This document shows, in pieces, positions 34,480 through 47,537 of a DNA stretch of 64,000 nucleotides. The translations under genes were made by a program, and so were the position numbers. The stretch covers positions 65,120,558 to 65,184,557 of the forward strand of contig NC_045446.1 of NCBI RefSeq assembly GCF_002776525.5. The letters run 5' to 3'. Position 1 is the stretch's first letter, and each line of letters opens with the position of its first letter. Under the pieces are notes generated by a model. It worked only from the letters and a program-made list of their open reading frames with translations. It ran no database searches and was not told the origin of the DNA. Origin of the DNA: Piliocolobus tephrosceles. Its lineage: Eukaryota > Chordata > Mammalia > Primates > Cercopithecidae.

Positions 34480-37090
34480 TATGGTAGTTTCTTCTTCATC
34501 TATTGACTTACCTGCCTCCTACTCACACTCTTGCCAGCCTCATGAGGTAGGAGGAATACAGAGTGTCACTACTATTGTTCCTATGGAATCAAGCTTCACT
34601 TCCCAAACAGGTGTCCAACTTGTGTCTCTAGTCTGTTAGTCAGCTGTATCCTTCCTGGTCAGAAATTTAGCTTTCTCATGACATAGTAATTACCTGGAAT
34701 TCCTACTGATACTCTTTCCAATAAAGGTAACATAGCATGAGCACAGATCTGGACAAGTGGGCACAAGATGCTTCACCACCCATACAGCATGTTTGTAAGA
34801 CTCTGGGCTCACCTGAGGACTGGATAGGCTGTGGACAAACAGACCTCGAGTTACTTGCGCTGCCAAGGACTCAGTTGTGTGGAAGGGGCTTTTTATCCTT
34901 CCACACAAAGGGGAGAACAAGGGTCAGACCTCAGAGCATAAGCTATGTCTGGACAGTTGCCAAGCTAGAGATTGCTGAACTCCATGAGTTTATGGGTCAA
35001 ATATGAGATTCAAGGGTAAAAAGTGTGGGGCTTCATTGTACCCATCATCCAGACAATAACCTGACCCTTTGTCTGATCTGGACTCTCATGTTCTACCTTT
35101 GGTGGCCACACTGTGGCCAAAGACAGAGGTCCTCCTGTGTTTCTTGATACCTCTCTCCTTAGCTCCCTCCCCTAAGTGACCCCAGATTCAGGTTTCTTTG
35201 GGGTCAAGGCATTGGAAAATTGTCAAGAAGCTGCAGTGCCTTTCCTGCTACTCTATGTGCCTGGTTCGGAAGCTCAGGTTTCTGTTTTGAAGTTGAATTA
35301 TGCTTATAGGCCATGCATTTTGGGTTAACGCCAAGTCCTATGGGCAGGTATGAGTTTTGGGCGGGGGGGTGCCAAGTTTGTTTGTTTACCATATTATTCC
35401 ATCCCATAGCATAGTGGGACTTAAGTATTTGTTGAAAGAATTAATGGCCATTCTATTTTTAATCACTTGGAGAAGCAGAGATCTTTCAAAATTGGAAACT
35501 CAAAGGTAGGTCCTGGGCAGGATAGGACACTCTTGCCTTTCTTGACACACTCCTTTCATTTGAGACTTTATGGCATTGAAGTGACCCTAAGGATGATCCC
35601 TAGCAGCCCGAGTTAAAGTGAGCCATGGATTCAGGAAGGTGCCATTGAGAGAATCCCAGACTGGAGCTGAGAAAGATCTACTTTGCCAGTCCAATTATCC
35701 AGGTTCATAGTATGTTCTTTGTTGCTGCTCAGAAACCTTTTCTAAAGCCTGGTCTGAACACTCTAGCCTGGCATCTGCTGTGTCAATGGCTGTAAGGAAT
35801 AGTTGGGTGAACACATCCGACCTAGAGCCCTGAAAGTGGAGAGTGAGGCTCCCAAAGGCCAGCATGGTGGTGGCAGTAGGAATCAGTGAGGGAAGACCTA
35901 ACAGGAAAGATAAATCTTGAGGCCAGAATCAAGAATCTCTACCCCTCATATGAAGATGCTCACTTGGAGGAAAGCTACAATGTCCTTACAGCTCTTGGGA
36001 GGGTAGGCTTCATGTCTGCTTCCAAGGCCAGTGAGTATCCCAGTGCTTCAGGCATTCCAAATGAGAGGGCATAGGTCTTGTACTAGGCCCAGAGTTGGGG
36101 CAGATCCTTGTCAGACTTCCTGAACTTGATGGGGCTGCAGGCACACTTATACTTGCTAAGGTGCTGAGGCTGATCCCACCAGCTAGGGACAGATTGGTTC
36201 CAGATTCAGGGGTTCAGATAGGTGGATGTGTTTGAGCAGGGCTGCTACTATTGGTGCCCCATACAGAGGTATCTGACCAAGAGGCAAATGAGGCCTGAAA
36301 TCCAGCCAAGGGTTGAGCTCCTAGCCCTTGCAATTATAAGGCTGCAACTGTCAGAAGGAGCACCTTTTCTAATTAGCACAGGGTAGACCTTGGGAAATCC
36401 TGGTTTGGGGTGTCTGAGATAGGGCTAATCATGGCTGCCTGAGGATGCTGGGCTGAGGAGTCCTTGCCTGGCTTCTTTGGGGATACTGGGACCAAAGGCT
36501 GGCTCTCCTTATACTATCTGAAAGAGGTTGACCTGGGCCTGTGAGCCAGGCTGAGATCTCCTCTCTCAGGGCTATGCGGGGATGCCTCTAGGATGTGCCT
36601 GCTCTGCCTAGAGCACTCTAGACCACTCTTGAAAAAGACCTCTGTACTGGATAGTAGGGCCTCTGATCTTGGGATAGGAATTAGTAAAATCTATTTTCTG
36701 TGACGACTGGGAGGTAGGGAGGAAAGCACTTAAATGACATTTAGGAGAATGTCATTTCTCTCTTAGAGAAGAGAGAAAAATTAAGGTTATGCTTGCAGTG
36801 AAGAGGAGCTTTGAGCAGAAGTGACAAGTCTTCATTCTAACTCAAGTTTTAGCACTTTTTTTAAGCCCTCCCTTCCCTCCCTCCATCCTTTCTCTCCCCA
36901 CCCACCCACTGCCTTTTTTAACTAGCTGAGTGAGACCTTGGGCAATTCACTAAATTCTGAGCCTACTTTTCTTCTTCGGTAAAGTGGGCACAACAACTCT
37001 CACCTCTTAGCTTATTGAGAGGATCTAGAATGCATTTGTGTAACGGGCTTGAGATGGAGATAAAGTGAGCTTGTTCCCCTCCCTGCCTTC
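34480..37090. other. Intergenic, no gene seen
   Basis: Only short ORFs on both strands without recognisable domains. No splice-linked coding pattern was noticed. No young repeats. Confidence 0.55.
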
Positions 37091-37098
37091 TTCCCACT

Positions 37099-37530
37099 TG
37101 TGATGGTTAAAACTGACTCAACTTGATTGGATGGAAAGATGCAAAGTATTGATCCTGGGTGTGTCTGTGAGGGTGTTGCCAAAGGAGATTAACATTTGAG
37201 TCAGTGGGCTGGGAAAGGCAGACCCACCCTTAATCTGGGTGGGCACCATCAAATCAGCTGCCAGTGTAGCTAGAGTATAAAGCAGGCAGAAAAATGGGAA
37301 AAGACTAGACTGGCCTCGCCTTCCAGCCTACATCTTTCTCCGTTGCTGAATGCTTCCTGCCCTCAAACATCAGACTCCAAGTTCTTCAGTTTTGGGACTC
37401 AGGCTGGCTTTCCTTGCTCCCCAACTTACAGATGGCCTACTATGGACCTTGTGATCATGTGACTTAATAAACTCCCCTTTGTATGTCTATTCTATTAGTT
37501 CTGTCCCTCTAGAGAACCCTGACTAATACA
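37099..37530 (+). mobile_element. 5' LTR of hybrid provirus (MLT2/ERVL-like)
   Basis: Starts 'tgtgatggttaaaactgact' and ends 'ctctagagaaccctgactaa' plus taca. Internal phrases 'cctgggtgtgtctgtgaggg' and 'gggcaccatcaaatcagctg' are of MLT2/ERVL type, and a late 'taataaactcccct' holds the AATAAA. It differs from the 3' LTR of the same element. Confidence 0.75.
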
Positions 37531-39193
37531 GTAAATTGGTACCAGTAGAGTGAGGCATTGCTGGAAAGATACCCAAAAATGCGGAAACTACTTTGGAACT
37601 TGGTAACAGGCAGAGGTTGGAACAGTTTGGAGGGCTCAGAAGAAGAGAGAAAAATATGGAAAAGTTTGAAACTCCCTAGAGACTTGTTGAATGGCTTTGA
37701 CAAAAATGCTGATAATTATATGGACAATGAAACCCAGGCCGAGGTGGTCTCAGATGGAAATGAGGAATTTGTTGGTAACTAGAGCAAAGGTGACTCTTGT
37801 TATGTTTTAACAAAGAGACTGGTGGTATTTTGCCCCTGCCCTAGAGATTTGCAGAACTTTGAACTTGAGAGAGATGATTTAAGGTATCTGGCAGAAGAAA
37901 TTTCTAAGCAGTGAAGCATTCAAGAGGTGACTTGGGTGCTGTTAAAGGCATTCAATTATATAAGGGAAGTGGAGTATAAAAGTTCAGAAAATTTGCAGCC
38001 TGACAATTCGATAAAAAAGAAAATCCCATTTTCTGAGGAGAAATTCAAGCTGGCTCTAGAAATTTGCATAAGTAAAGAGGAGACGGATGTTGATCCCCAA
38101 GACAATGGGGAAAATGTCTCCGAGCATGTCAGAGGTTTGCATGGCAGCCCCTCCCATCACGGCCTGGAGGCCTAAAGAGAAAAATGGTTTCATGGGCTGG
38201 GCCCAGGGTCCCCGTGCTGTGTGCAGCCTAGGGACTTGGTGTCCTGCGTCCCAGCTGCTCCAGCTGTGGCTGAAAGGGGCCAATGTAGAGCTCGGGCCAT
38301 GGTTTTGGAGAGTGCAAACATCAAGCCTTGGCAGTTTCCACAGTGTTCAAAACATGGGAGCTGCCCTCATTATTATTTTTTCCTACAGTAATCATATTAG
38401 CCCATAATGGGTCCACAATGCATATGTGATGGTTCCTGCCCCACATGGTGTTGAGCCTGCCAGTGCACAGAAGTCAAGAAGTGGGATTTGGGAATCTCTG
38501 CCCAGATTTCAGAGGATGTATGAAAACACCTGGATGTCCAGGCAGAAGTTTGCTGCAAGGGCAGGGCTCTCATGGAGAACCTCTGCTAGGGCAGTGCAGA
38601 AGGGAAATGTGGGGTTGGAGCCCCCACACAGAATCCCTCCTGGGGCACTGCCTAGTGGAGCCATGAGAAGAGGGCCACTGTCCTCCAGACCCCAGAATTG
38701 TAAATCCACTGACAGCTTGCACCGTACATCTGGAAAAGCTGCAGACACGCAATGTCAGCTTGTGAAAGCAGCCAGGAGGGAGGCTGTACCCTGTAAAGCC
38801 ACAGGGGCAGAACTGCCCAAGAACATGGGAACCCACCTCTTGCATCAGCATGACCTGGATGTGAGACAGGGAGTCAAAGGAGATTATTTTGGAGCATTAA
38901 GATTTGACTTCCCTGCTGGATTTCGGACTTGCATGGGCCCTGTAACCCCTTTGTTTTGGCCAGTTTCTCCCATTTGGAATGGCTGTACTCCCACTGTATC
39001 TAGGAATTAACTAACCTGCTTTTGATTTTACAGGCTCATAGGTGGAAAGGACTCGCCTTGTCTCGAATGAGACTTTGGACTGTGGACTTTTGAGTTAATG
39101 CTGGAATGATTTAAGACTTTGGGGGACTGTTGGGAAGGTACGATTGGTTTTGAAACGTGAGGACCTGAGGTTTGGGAGGGGCCAGGAGCAGAA
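37531..39193 (+). mobile_element. MaLR (THE1/MST-type) internal region
   Basis: Begins 'gtaaattggtaccagtagag' directly after the LTR, where a tRNA primer site is expected, and follows the THE1-type internal sequence to 'ggccaggagcagaa'. MaLR internal regions do not encode functional gag/pol; the 194-codon open stretch 38426-39010 is not a known protein. A 91-bp foreign segment sits at 38343-38433. Confidence 0.88.
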
Positions 39194-39547
39194 TGATATG
39201 GTTTGGCTGTGCCCCCACCCAAATCTCATCTTAAATCCCTACGTATTGTGGGAGGGACCCAGTGGGCAGTAATTGAATCACAGGGGCAGGTCTTTCCCAT
39301 GCTGTTCTCGTGATAGTGAATAAGTCTCATGAAGTCTGATGGCTTTATAAGGCAGAGTTCCCCTTCACAAGCCCTCTCTTTGCTTGCTGCTATACATGTA
39401 AGATGTGACTTGCTCCTCCTTGCCTTCCACCGTTATTGTGAGGCTTCCCCAGCCATGTGGTACTGTAAGTCGATTAAACCCCTTTCTTTTGTAAATTGCC
39501 CAATCTCGGGTATGTCTTCATCAGTAGCATGAAAACAGACTAATACA
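39194..39547 (+). mobile_element. 3' LTR (THE1/MST-type MaLR)
   Basis: 'tgatatggtttggctgtgcc', 'gtgggagggacccagtgggc', 'tgctgttctcgtgatagtga' and the end 'cagactaataca' are MaLR LTR hallmarks. It is followed by 'ccact', the same 5 bases that precede the 5' LTR at 37094-37098. Confidence 0.9.
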
Positions 39548-39739
39548 CCACTCTCATGTCTGGGCAGGGCCAGTGGGCCCGGGAGGCAGAGTCTGTCAGT
39601 GGAATTGGGGCCATAAGGGGTCTCTCCTGTGTCTGAGGGAACCACAGTGACCCACTTAGGGGGACTGGAGGCGGTGAAGGCTATGGGCCTGCCACATCTA
39701 GTCAAGACTGCTCAAGCAGGTCCTCACTGCTCCTTCAGC

Positions 39740-40230
39740 TCCCTGCCACCCTCCAATCCATTCTCCCACGTAATGGCTCCTTCACCAGGAGGATGAAGCC
39801 TTTATCTTGGTGTTCAGGGCCTGATCTCTTTACCTCATCTCCCACAACAGTCCTCCATACACAGCCCAATGTTCCTGAACAGGTCACAGTATGTATGCCT
39901 CTGTGTACACCTTGCTTTGTCTGAAATGCTCTTTCTCCTTCTTTGATAGAATTCCTCCTTTTCCTCTCAGGATCTAGCTTAAATATGCCATTCCCTGGGG
40001 AACCTGCCCTGACCACAGATGAGGTAGGCCCCACTTCTGGCCTTCCACTGTGCCCCCTCTAACGTTGCACTGCCCATTCTGTGTGGAATGTTCTGTTGCT
40101 CTATATGGCTCCTTTTCTAGACTGTGAGCTCCTCAAGGACACGGACCACATCTGATCCTTTCTATGTTCCCAGTGCCCAGCCTAGGGCCTGGCACAGAGT
40201 ATGGGCCTCACAGAGTTTGTTGAATGAGTG
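39740..40230 (-). repeat. L2-type LINE relic
   Basis: 'gaaatgctctttctccttct', 'gctccctgggaacctgccctgacc'-like phrases, then 'gtgagctcctcaaggacacg' and 'gttgaatgagtg', are L2/MIR3-type 3' sequence. Orientation of the two halves may differ. Confidence 0.6.
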
Positions 40231-40729
40231 TGTATATAAGTGAAAATGATAGGGTGGGCAGTTGTGGGTAAGTGACGAGTGGTAAGTAGCTTTGTCCCCA
40301 AGCCTGAGAGGGTCACCTAAACTGGGTACAGAGTTGAGAACTCATCATTTTGGTCTCTTTTACCAAACGAGATTAGGTCTGAATTTGTTTTCAGACATTA
40401 GGACATGTTATCTGTAAGACTGCCTGGGGCTAGCAAGACAAAAGTCTAAAACCTGAAGTATCTGTAAGGAGTAGTCAGAGGAGACCATGGGCCCTGCACA
40501 GCTCTGTCCAAGGCTCAGGAACAACTTCAGGTGGATAGGTATGGATAATAATACTGTAGTCCGTCCTTCCCATGTGGGAGTGAGGCTCCCAGCGAACAGT
40601 CCCACAAGTCCCAGAACAGTCCCTCCAGTGAGTCGGAGATCTGGGTAACGTGGAAGTCCTCAGATTGTCTGCTCCTCCACCCTTCTGGGATCACACTTTC
40701 CCTCAGTTTCTTAAGATGTTGCAAGTCAC

Positions 40730-41023
40730 TGTCTGGGTGCAGTGGCTCACGCCTGTAATCCCAGCACTTTGGGAGGCTGAGGTGGGTGGATCACGAGGTC
40801 GGGAGTTAAAGACCAGTCTGGCTAAGATGGTGAAACCCCCTCTCTACTAAAAATACAAAAAATTAGCCAGGCATGGTGGTGGGTACCTGTAATCCCAGCT
40901 ACTTGGGAGGCTGAGGCAGGAGCATTGCTTGAACTCGGAGGGCGAAGGTTGCAGTGAACTGAGATCTCGCCACTGCACTCCAGCCTGGGTGACACGGTGA
41001 GACTCTGTCTCAAGAAAAAAAAA
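40730..41023 (+). mobile_element. AluS/Y-like, sense
   Basis: Full length. Target duplication 'ttgcaagtca' at 40719-40728 and 41028-41037. Confidence 0.95.
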
Positions 41024-41719
41024 GATTTTGCAAGTCATCATCCTATATTCTGTGCAAAGCGTAGAGTCTTTCCCGAGATCCTGAGAATTCCTGGGAGCTT
41101 ATATTCTGATCACCTCTCACTCTTAATTCCTGCTGCTATTGCATTCTTGTGACTGTGACTGAGTTGTTTTGCTCCACACTGATGCTGCCCTTGCTGCCTC
41201 ATTCCCCAAAGCACCAGGCGCAAGCATGTGCATGTAACAGACTTTCCTTCAAGAGCTGAGGGTAACGAAGTGAGTTATAGCACAATGCAGCGCCAAAAGG
41301 CAGGGCAGGAATCATTATCTGCTTTGTACAAAGAGGAAACAAAAGCTTAGATATTAACCAGGTGACTTGACTAAAGCTATACAGCAAGTTGGTGAAAGAA
41401 CTCGGCCTGGAATGAGCTCTCCTGATCCAGACTCTAGAATCAGCATTTCACAGTTCTGAACTTCTGGTATCCAAAGAGCTGTCCAGGTTTAGGTTAAGAA
41501 CAGTTCCATACACACAGAAAGACGGTCCTGGGTGGCGGGCAGTGAAAGAAACCTGGGGAGCTGGGGATCTCCATGAGCGTGGCTCACCTCCCCCTCTGTC
41601 TCCTGGAGCTGACCCTTGCTCATATCCTGTGGGAACAAGACCCAGGTGAATCAAACCTTTACTGAGGGAAGCCCTGCTCAAGACAGGCACAGTAGTGCAG
41701 TGGGTTTAATCTTCACTAT

Positions 41720-41850
41720 GGTTCTGCAAGGCTGGCATCATTATTCCCCATTTTAGTTGAGAAAACAGTCTCCAAGAGTGGAAGTGACTTGCTCAAGGTC
41801 ATACAGATAGTCAGGCCAGGTGAGCCTGAGGACTCCTAGTCCCAGGCTCT
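41720..41850 (-). repeat. MIR
   Basis: 'attccccattttagttgaga ... gacttgctcaaggtcataca' is antisense MIR. Confidence 0.8.
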
Positions 41851-43430
41851 GCTACAAGCTCCATGGCATTGCCAAAATTGACCACCAGGTGGCAATCTCC
41901 CCCAACTTCCTGCAGGCCACAGGCACCCTGGAATTTTAAGCAGTAATGCCTGTGGTTGGTGGCAGAACAGCAGTCTCTGCCTGGATTTTCAAAACTGCCC
42001 CAGGGGGAAATTGATGCCCAAGAGGGATGGTGGCTTTACAGATGAGGAAGTTCTATGTGTCTGTGCATGTGCATGTGAGCATGGGATCTGCTTCTGGTTC
42101 CAAGGCTGATGGACTCTGCCGACCTGTTGTTAGCTGGGAGTTGGTGGGCATGATTTTCCTGGCACAATGTTCAGTTTCTCCTCTGTGCCTGCTGTTGCCA
42201 AGCCCCACTCAGAGATGGGCAGCTGAGTTTTCCTTGGATTCCATCAGAGGCCCAGGGTTCAGCCTCTTGTTTAGGTGGGGTCAGGCTTACCTTGTCTGAG
42301 GTCATCTGAACAGCCCTGTGGATCCTTCCCCTATTTTTATCTGTGTGCTTCTTTGCATGGAGCCATGGAAACTCCTGTCATCTTCCATGCCTGCCTACAG
42401 CCAGGAAACACTGGGAGAGAGTCCTGTGCATTCTTCCTGCAGAACTCACCATGTTCCCTTAAGGCTCTGCTGGACGGACCAGACCCTCTCAGCAGGTTTC
42501 CTGCCACTGGATACTCCTTTACCTCTGTGCTGCTCCCTGGCAGCCCCAGGGTGGGCCTGTGAGTTCTCGGTGCAGCAAGCTTTCTGCCCAGATGCCAGGT
42601 GAGGCTCCCTTTCTGGCAGGCACGCCCAGCTTCTGTGCAGGGCTTGGGCACACTCTCCATTCCCCATCATGGCAGTGACTCTCAGCACAAACACCACACT
42701 GTTCACAAGGCCACCCCGACTTCTCCCCTCTTCCCTCCTATGTCCTCTCTTTGTGTGTGTGCACGTGTACGCTCCTTCATGTCTCTCTTTACAGAGTGTG
42801 GTCTTAGAGCCTCTTGTCCTCAGCTTTGGGCCTTCACTGCAATTCCACAAATCCAGAACTCAAGGAAAGTCCTGCCCTACATCCTGTCAAGTAAAGGTAA
42901 TGACAGCTCCCTTTCCAGATTCAGAGGAGAGTTCCTGGGAGTTCCCTGAACACAGGGCTGCCGTTTGAGCTGTGTGTTCCCAGCACCCAGCACAGGGCCT
43001 GCATGGGACAGACCCCAGGGGGAGGGAGGTGGTTCTCACATGAATGAAGGGCCATGTACTAGAGCAAGTTAGCCTCTCAGAACAGAATGAGTCCCCTCCT
43101 TCTGTAGGGTGCCACATACCCCTCTGTGGAAACTGAGGGAAGGTGGAGAACAGAGCAAATATTGATGAAGGCAAGCAGCACACAGCCATTATGTTAACGT
43201 TTCTCAAGTTTCTCTCATTCATATGCCTCCTCCATGATTTTTGCTAAATCCATGGATTCTTAATAATTTTCTTTAGCATATTTTATGAAAATACCTAATT
43301 CATGGTCTCCTAAGGAATAATATTCATGAAATCATTGGTTTGATATATCTTTCCTAATATACATTAAATTATATACATAGCTATTAAAAAAAATAGCAAA
43401 GACCACTGAAGTAGGCCGTACTTGCCACCA
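41850..43430. other. G+C-richer intergenic stretch, no gene seen
   Basis: Overlapping short ORFs on both strands (for example 42446-42850 minus and 42599-42949 plus) reflect base composition. None has a recognisable domain, and no exon chain can be built by eye. Confidence 0.5.
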
Positions 43431-43439
43431 GTGAGATGT

Positions 43440-43565
43440 ATACTGCACTTGGGTTATTTAGTGTTCACAAAACCCTATAAGGTCAATCATGCTATTTCTG
43501 TCTTATAGGTGAAGAAATTGAAGGTCAGAGAATTGACTTGGCCAAGGTCACACAGTCTTCTGATC
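43440..43565 (-). repeat. MIR
   Basis: 'tgtcttataggtgaagaaat ... ggccaaggtcacacagtctt'. Confidence 0.8.
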
Positions 43566-44109
43566 TTTGGCCTACAGCCCAAGAGGGGAAGGGAGGAGCA
43601 GGTGCTTGGGAGATGATGGGGGAGGGAGGCAGCTGCCACTGAAAAATGAAAGAAGATGGGGAAGATAGGAGGTGCGGGCAGGATTCCATGTCAGAAAGGC
43701 AAATGACCTGAGTCCCAATGTCCTATGCACTGTAATGGCCATGAAAATAGCTGCAGATTTGCCTGCGTTTTGTGGGACCAAGATTTATTGTGCCAGCAAC
43801 TCTGGTAATTGGATGATGAAAGCACTGCAGCTGGGACTGTTGGCTGGAGATTAATTATTAGAGAAAGGAGGTAGGATGGGGGGTAGCCTGGATGGTGCCC
43901 AGCTGTGGAGAGACTGGAACCCGCTAGAAGAGCAGGCAGGCAGACCTCAGACATCTAGTGGACCCCCTCCCCACTCAGCTAAGATCCAGGGAGGGAGGCA
44001 ACTGGACTGGGCCAAGGCCACAGCCATTCTACAGCAAGGCAGGCTGAGAGCTCTTCTCTGAGTGAAGCTGATTTTCCAGAAAAGATGGGCAGCTACAGCA
44101 GCAGGAAGG

Positions 44110-44285
44110 GCCTGCACTTGGAGTCTGAGACCAGAGGGGAAGCCTCAGCTTTATCTCTTACTGGCTATGTGACCTTAGGAAGGTGACTTAGCCTCTTCAA
44201 ACCTCAGTTTTCCCAGCTGTACAATGGAGATGATGGCGTTGACTTTACTAGGAAGTCATGAGGCTCCAAGGAGATTATTGGGTCC
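44110..44285 (+). repeat. MIR
   Basis: 'tactggctatgtgaccttag ... ctcagttttcccagctgtac' is sense MIR. Confidence 0.85.
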
Positions 44286-45764
44286 TATTTAGATCTAGGA
44301 CCCACTCCGAGACAACTTTCATTCTTACCCCCTCTGCTCAGGTCTGGCCCTTGTCCTTCCTGCCTGGGTCCTGTGAATCCCTTCCCTGCTTTCTCATCAA
44401 GCCCTAAAACCTGATCCTTAGCCACTGTGGGGACTTCTTGCGTGAATGTCAAGTCTCCCAAGTAGGAACCTAAAAGGGACTGGGAGATGGGGGGCAGGGG
44501 TGGATCCCAAGAAGAAGTCATTTTCCCTCTCAGCCTTAGTTTTGTCATCTGCAAAATGAGAATAGGCTTTATTTGGATTTATTCCATTGCAAAGAATGGC
44601 AAACCACTTGAGCCCAACCAAGTGGGTTGGGGAAGGAGCCAACTTTGGGGACTGGAACTAGAACCTGCACATTGGAAGGAACACAGGTCACTTGGGGGCT
44701 AGCTTCTCCTCCATTTCTTTGTCAGTGGGTCTCTGTTGCTACCTGCTCACCTTCCACTACTCATAGGTGTATTCTTTCCCTCTCTCCTGTCTGTCTCACA
44801 GCTTCTGCTTCCTCAAAATCTGTGTTCTAGCACAACTTTTTCTTACATGTGACTGCTCATGGCTACAACTAACTCCACAGTTTGTTCCTCTGGGCTCCTT
44901 TGTAGAAACTAGCAGTTTCTCCCCATCCTGCTCAATTCATATGCATGATAGAGGGAGTCTGATTGGCCCTCTGATTCTTTCTGCCCAACCTTGCCAGAGA
45001 TTTGTAGACTGGTTTATGGTCTGCAAGGCCCTCATAGATTTGTGGGACTGACAGGCCCTGGATGGGCAGCAGGGAGGGGTTGAAGTTGGATTACCTCATG
45101 TATATAAAGTGCTACAACAGTGCCTGGCATACTACAGCACTCAGAAAACTTTGATTGAATGAAACTCAGAAATCTTCCTCTCCCACCATAAACCCTTCTC
45201 CCGGCCCCTCCCCTTTCCCTCACCTTTGCAGAGGCCTCCAGCCTTGGATCCCTCTTATTCCTGCAGATTTTCTTGGCCTCCCTTCCTTCCCTGGCCAGCC
45301 TGGACTTGGGGAAGGGTGATCCTCCTGCCCCAATCCTCTACAGCACCCTGCTCTTCAAAAAACTTTGCACTTAAATCTCCTAACCTCAGCTCTGCTCTCC
45401 CCATCAGCAGACTTCCTGCCAAGGTCTGTGTCACTGGGAAGGGAGTAGGAGAGCTTTATAAATAGCTATCATTCACTGAGCACCTCTAAGTACCTGTCCC
45501 CATGCTCAGTGCTTTACCCATTTATGTTAAGAACTCTTTGCAATCTTCCCTTGAGATGGAGTTTTTCCAGATGAGAAAACTGAGACTGAGCATGGTGAAG
45601 CGATGTGAACCCAGCTCTAACTCCAAATCCTTCACTCAAGAGCAAAGCTGTTGGTGTGAACTCTATCATCATTTCTCCCTTCCAAATGGAGTTTCCACAG
45701 GCCACACCAATATTTTCCCCTTTCTTTCTGGCTTTACAAAATGAATTAGCTAACAGCTGATTTT

Positions 45765-45990
45765 TATTACCACTAACAGATAATTTTTGTTAAGAACTTA
45801 ACATATGCTAGGTGCTGTTCTGAGCACTTTATCTGTATCAACTCATTCAATCTTTATAACAAGTCTATAGTATAGACACTATCAGGATCCCTGTTTTGCA
45901 AATCTCTGCCTTAGCTTAAGGAAGGACCAAAGTCACACAGTCCTGGTGGAGCCAGGATTCAAAGCCTCACTCCAGTTCAAGGTCTGGGAG
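45765..45990 (-). repeat. MIR
   Basis: 'atatgctaggtgctgttctg ... aagtcacacagtcctggtgg'. Confidence 0.85.
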
Positions 45991-45999
45991 CCCATTTTC

Positions 46000-47530
46000 T
46001 GCCTACTTCCTCTAGGAACTGCTTCCATCAATCCCTCCCTCACCTCTTTAAGCTACCTCTCTCCCCTGGCTCCTTAGCATTCAATGTGTTTACAACTTTC
46101 CCATCTCAAAAGTGTCCTCAAACCCATGTTACTCTGCAGTCACTACTCTTTCCTTCCTCTCTGTCATAGCCCAATTTCTTGAGTTTCTCTACTTGCTAGC
46201 TATTCTTCCTTACCCCTCTTCACACCAGCCTCCACTCCCCCGCCCCCTCTGCCTAAACTGCCCTAAGCTTAGGAAGATTGTGCCGCCACATTTCCAAAGG
46301 AAAAAAATACTCCCTTCCATAGCCTAAAAATACTATCAATCAAACTTGAAATCAGCTTTGTAAATTGTAAGACATGTCACAGCTCTAGTAGTTCTGAAAC
46401 AAATTTTTTATCAAGATTGAAAGACGAGCAAAGATAAATACTGAATACTTTGGTATAACTCAATTGGTGATGACACCTCAGTTGAACCTTCTCTATGCAG
46501 CTGGAGTTTTGCTTTTCTGCTCAAATGCCCTCTAATGTTATGCCAAGGTATCATTCAAGTATAAAGACAACAGCTAAAGTGTCCTTAAAGGCAACAGACC
46601 AATACCTGCACTGTTCTGTTTCGCTTCGTCCACACAGTTTTTATTCTTCTTCACCCATTTAACATTTTGGCCACGGTGGACTGTGAGTTCTTTATTGGTA
46701 ACTAAAATTATTTGTAAACAGTATTAAAATAAGCCTCCTTTTTACCTTCTTGGTGGTTTCTCAGTTGTCATACCCCCATCTCTCCTGTTTCCCTTCCTAA
46801 TACTGGTACTTCCCTCACTTGGCTAAGGATTTCTGGGAGAGGTTGGATAGGAGTTACTAGTGTCCCAGTAACACTGGTCAAAACTCTCCCCATGCCCAGA
46901 GCCCAGAGATAATTCAGGGCCACAAGTAGAGTATGTGTAGGTCCCTCCAACTGTTTGTTAACACTGTGTCCATGAAGACTACCTTGCCAAGGTTTCCAAT
47001 GACTGCTGCACAGAGCTCTTCTGCCCCACTGTTGCTTGCTGGTCTCTAAACCCAGGTCAAGTTTTTAGCTTTCACCTTACTGACTGCTGGGCAGCATCAG
47101 GGACCATTTACTTCTTGACCTTCCTGAAGCAATTTCACATTGCGCCACTCTACTTTCTCACCTGCCCTCTTAAGCTCATCCTCTAAGGTCTGGAATTCTC
47201 CAAGATCCCACCCTTTATCTTCCATTCACCATACACACTCCCTTTAATGACCTAAACCACTCACATACTGTGAGTACTCATTTGTCAGCAATTTCCAAAT
47301 CTCTATTTCCAGACAGGTCCTGGCTCCACACCCAAATATTCAATTGCCCTCCTGTTCAACTGGCCAAAACCAAACTCACCTGTTTCTCCCAAGCCTGCTC
47401 CTCCTTTTGTGCTCTCTCTCTCTCTGTCCACTCAGTCTTCCTGCCCAGAAGCTTGCACATAATTATTAAACACTCTCTGTCTTTTGCTTTCCATTTCCAA
47501 AGATTCACAAAAATCAGATGGGGTCTGCCT
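46000..47530. other. Intergenic, L2-like debris, no gene seen
   Basis: Pyrimidine-rich antisense L2-like phrases around 46000-46320 and 47000-47420. No coding signal. Confidence 0.45.
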
Positions 47531-47537
47531 TTGTCCA

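Noticed and set aside
38426..39010. 194-codon ORF on the plus strand
   Set aside because: Lies wholly in a MaLR internal region, which has no known coding capacity there; composition follows the repeat consensus.
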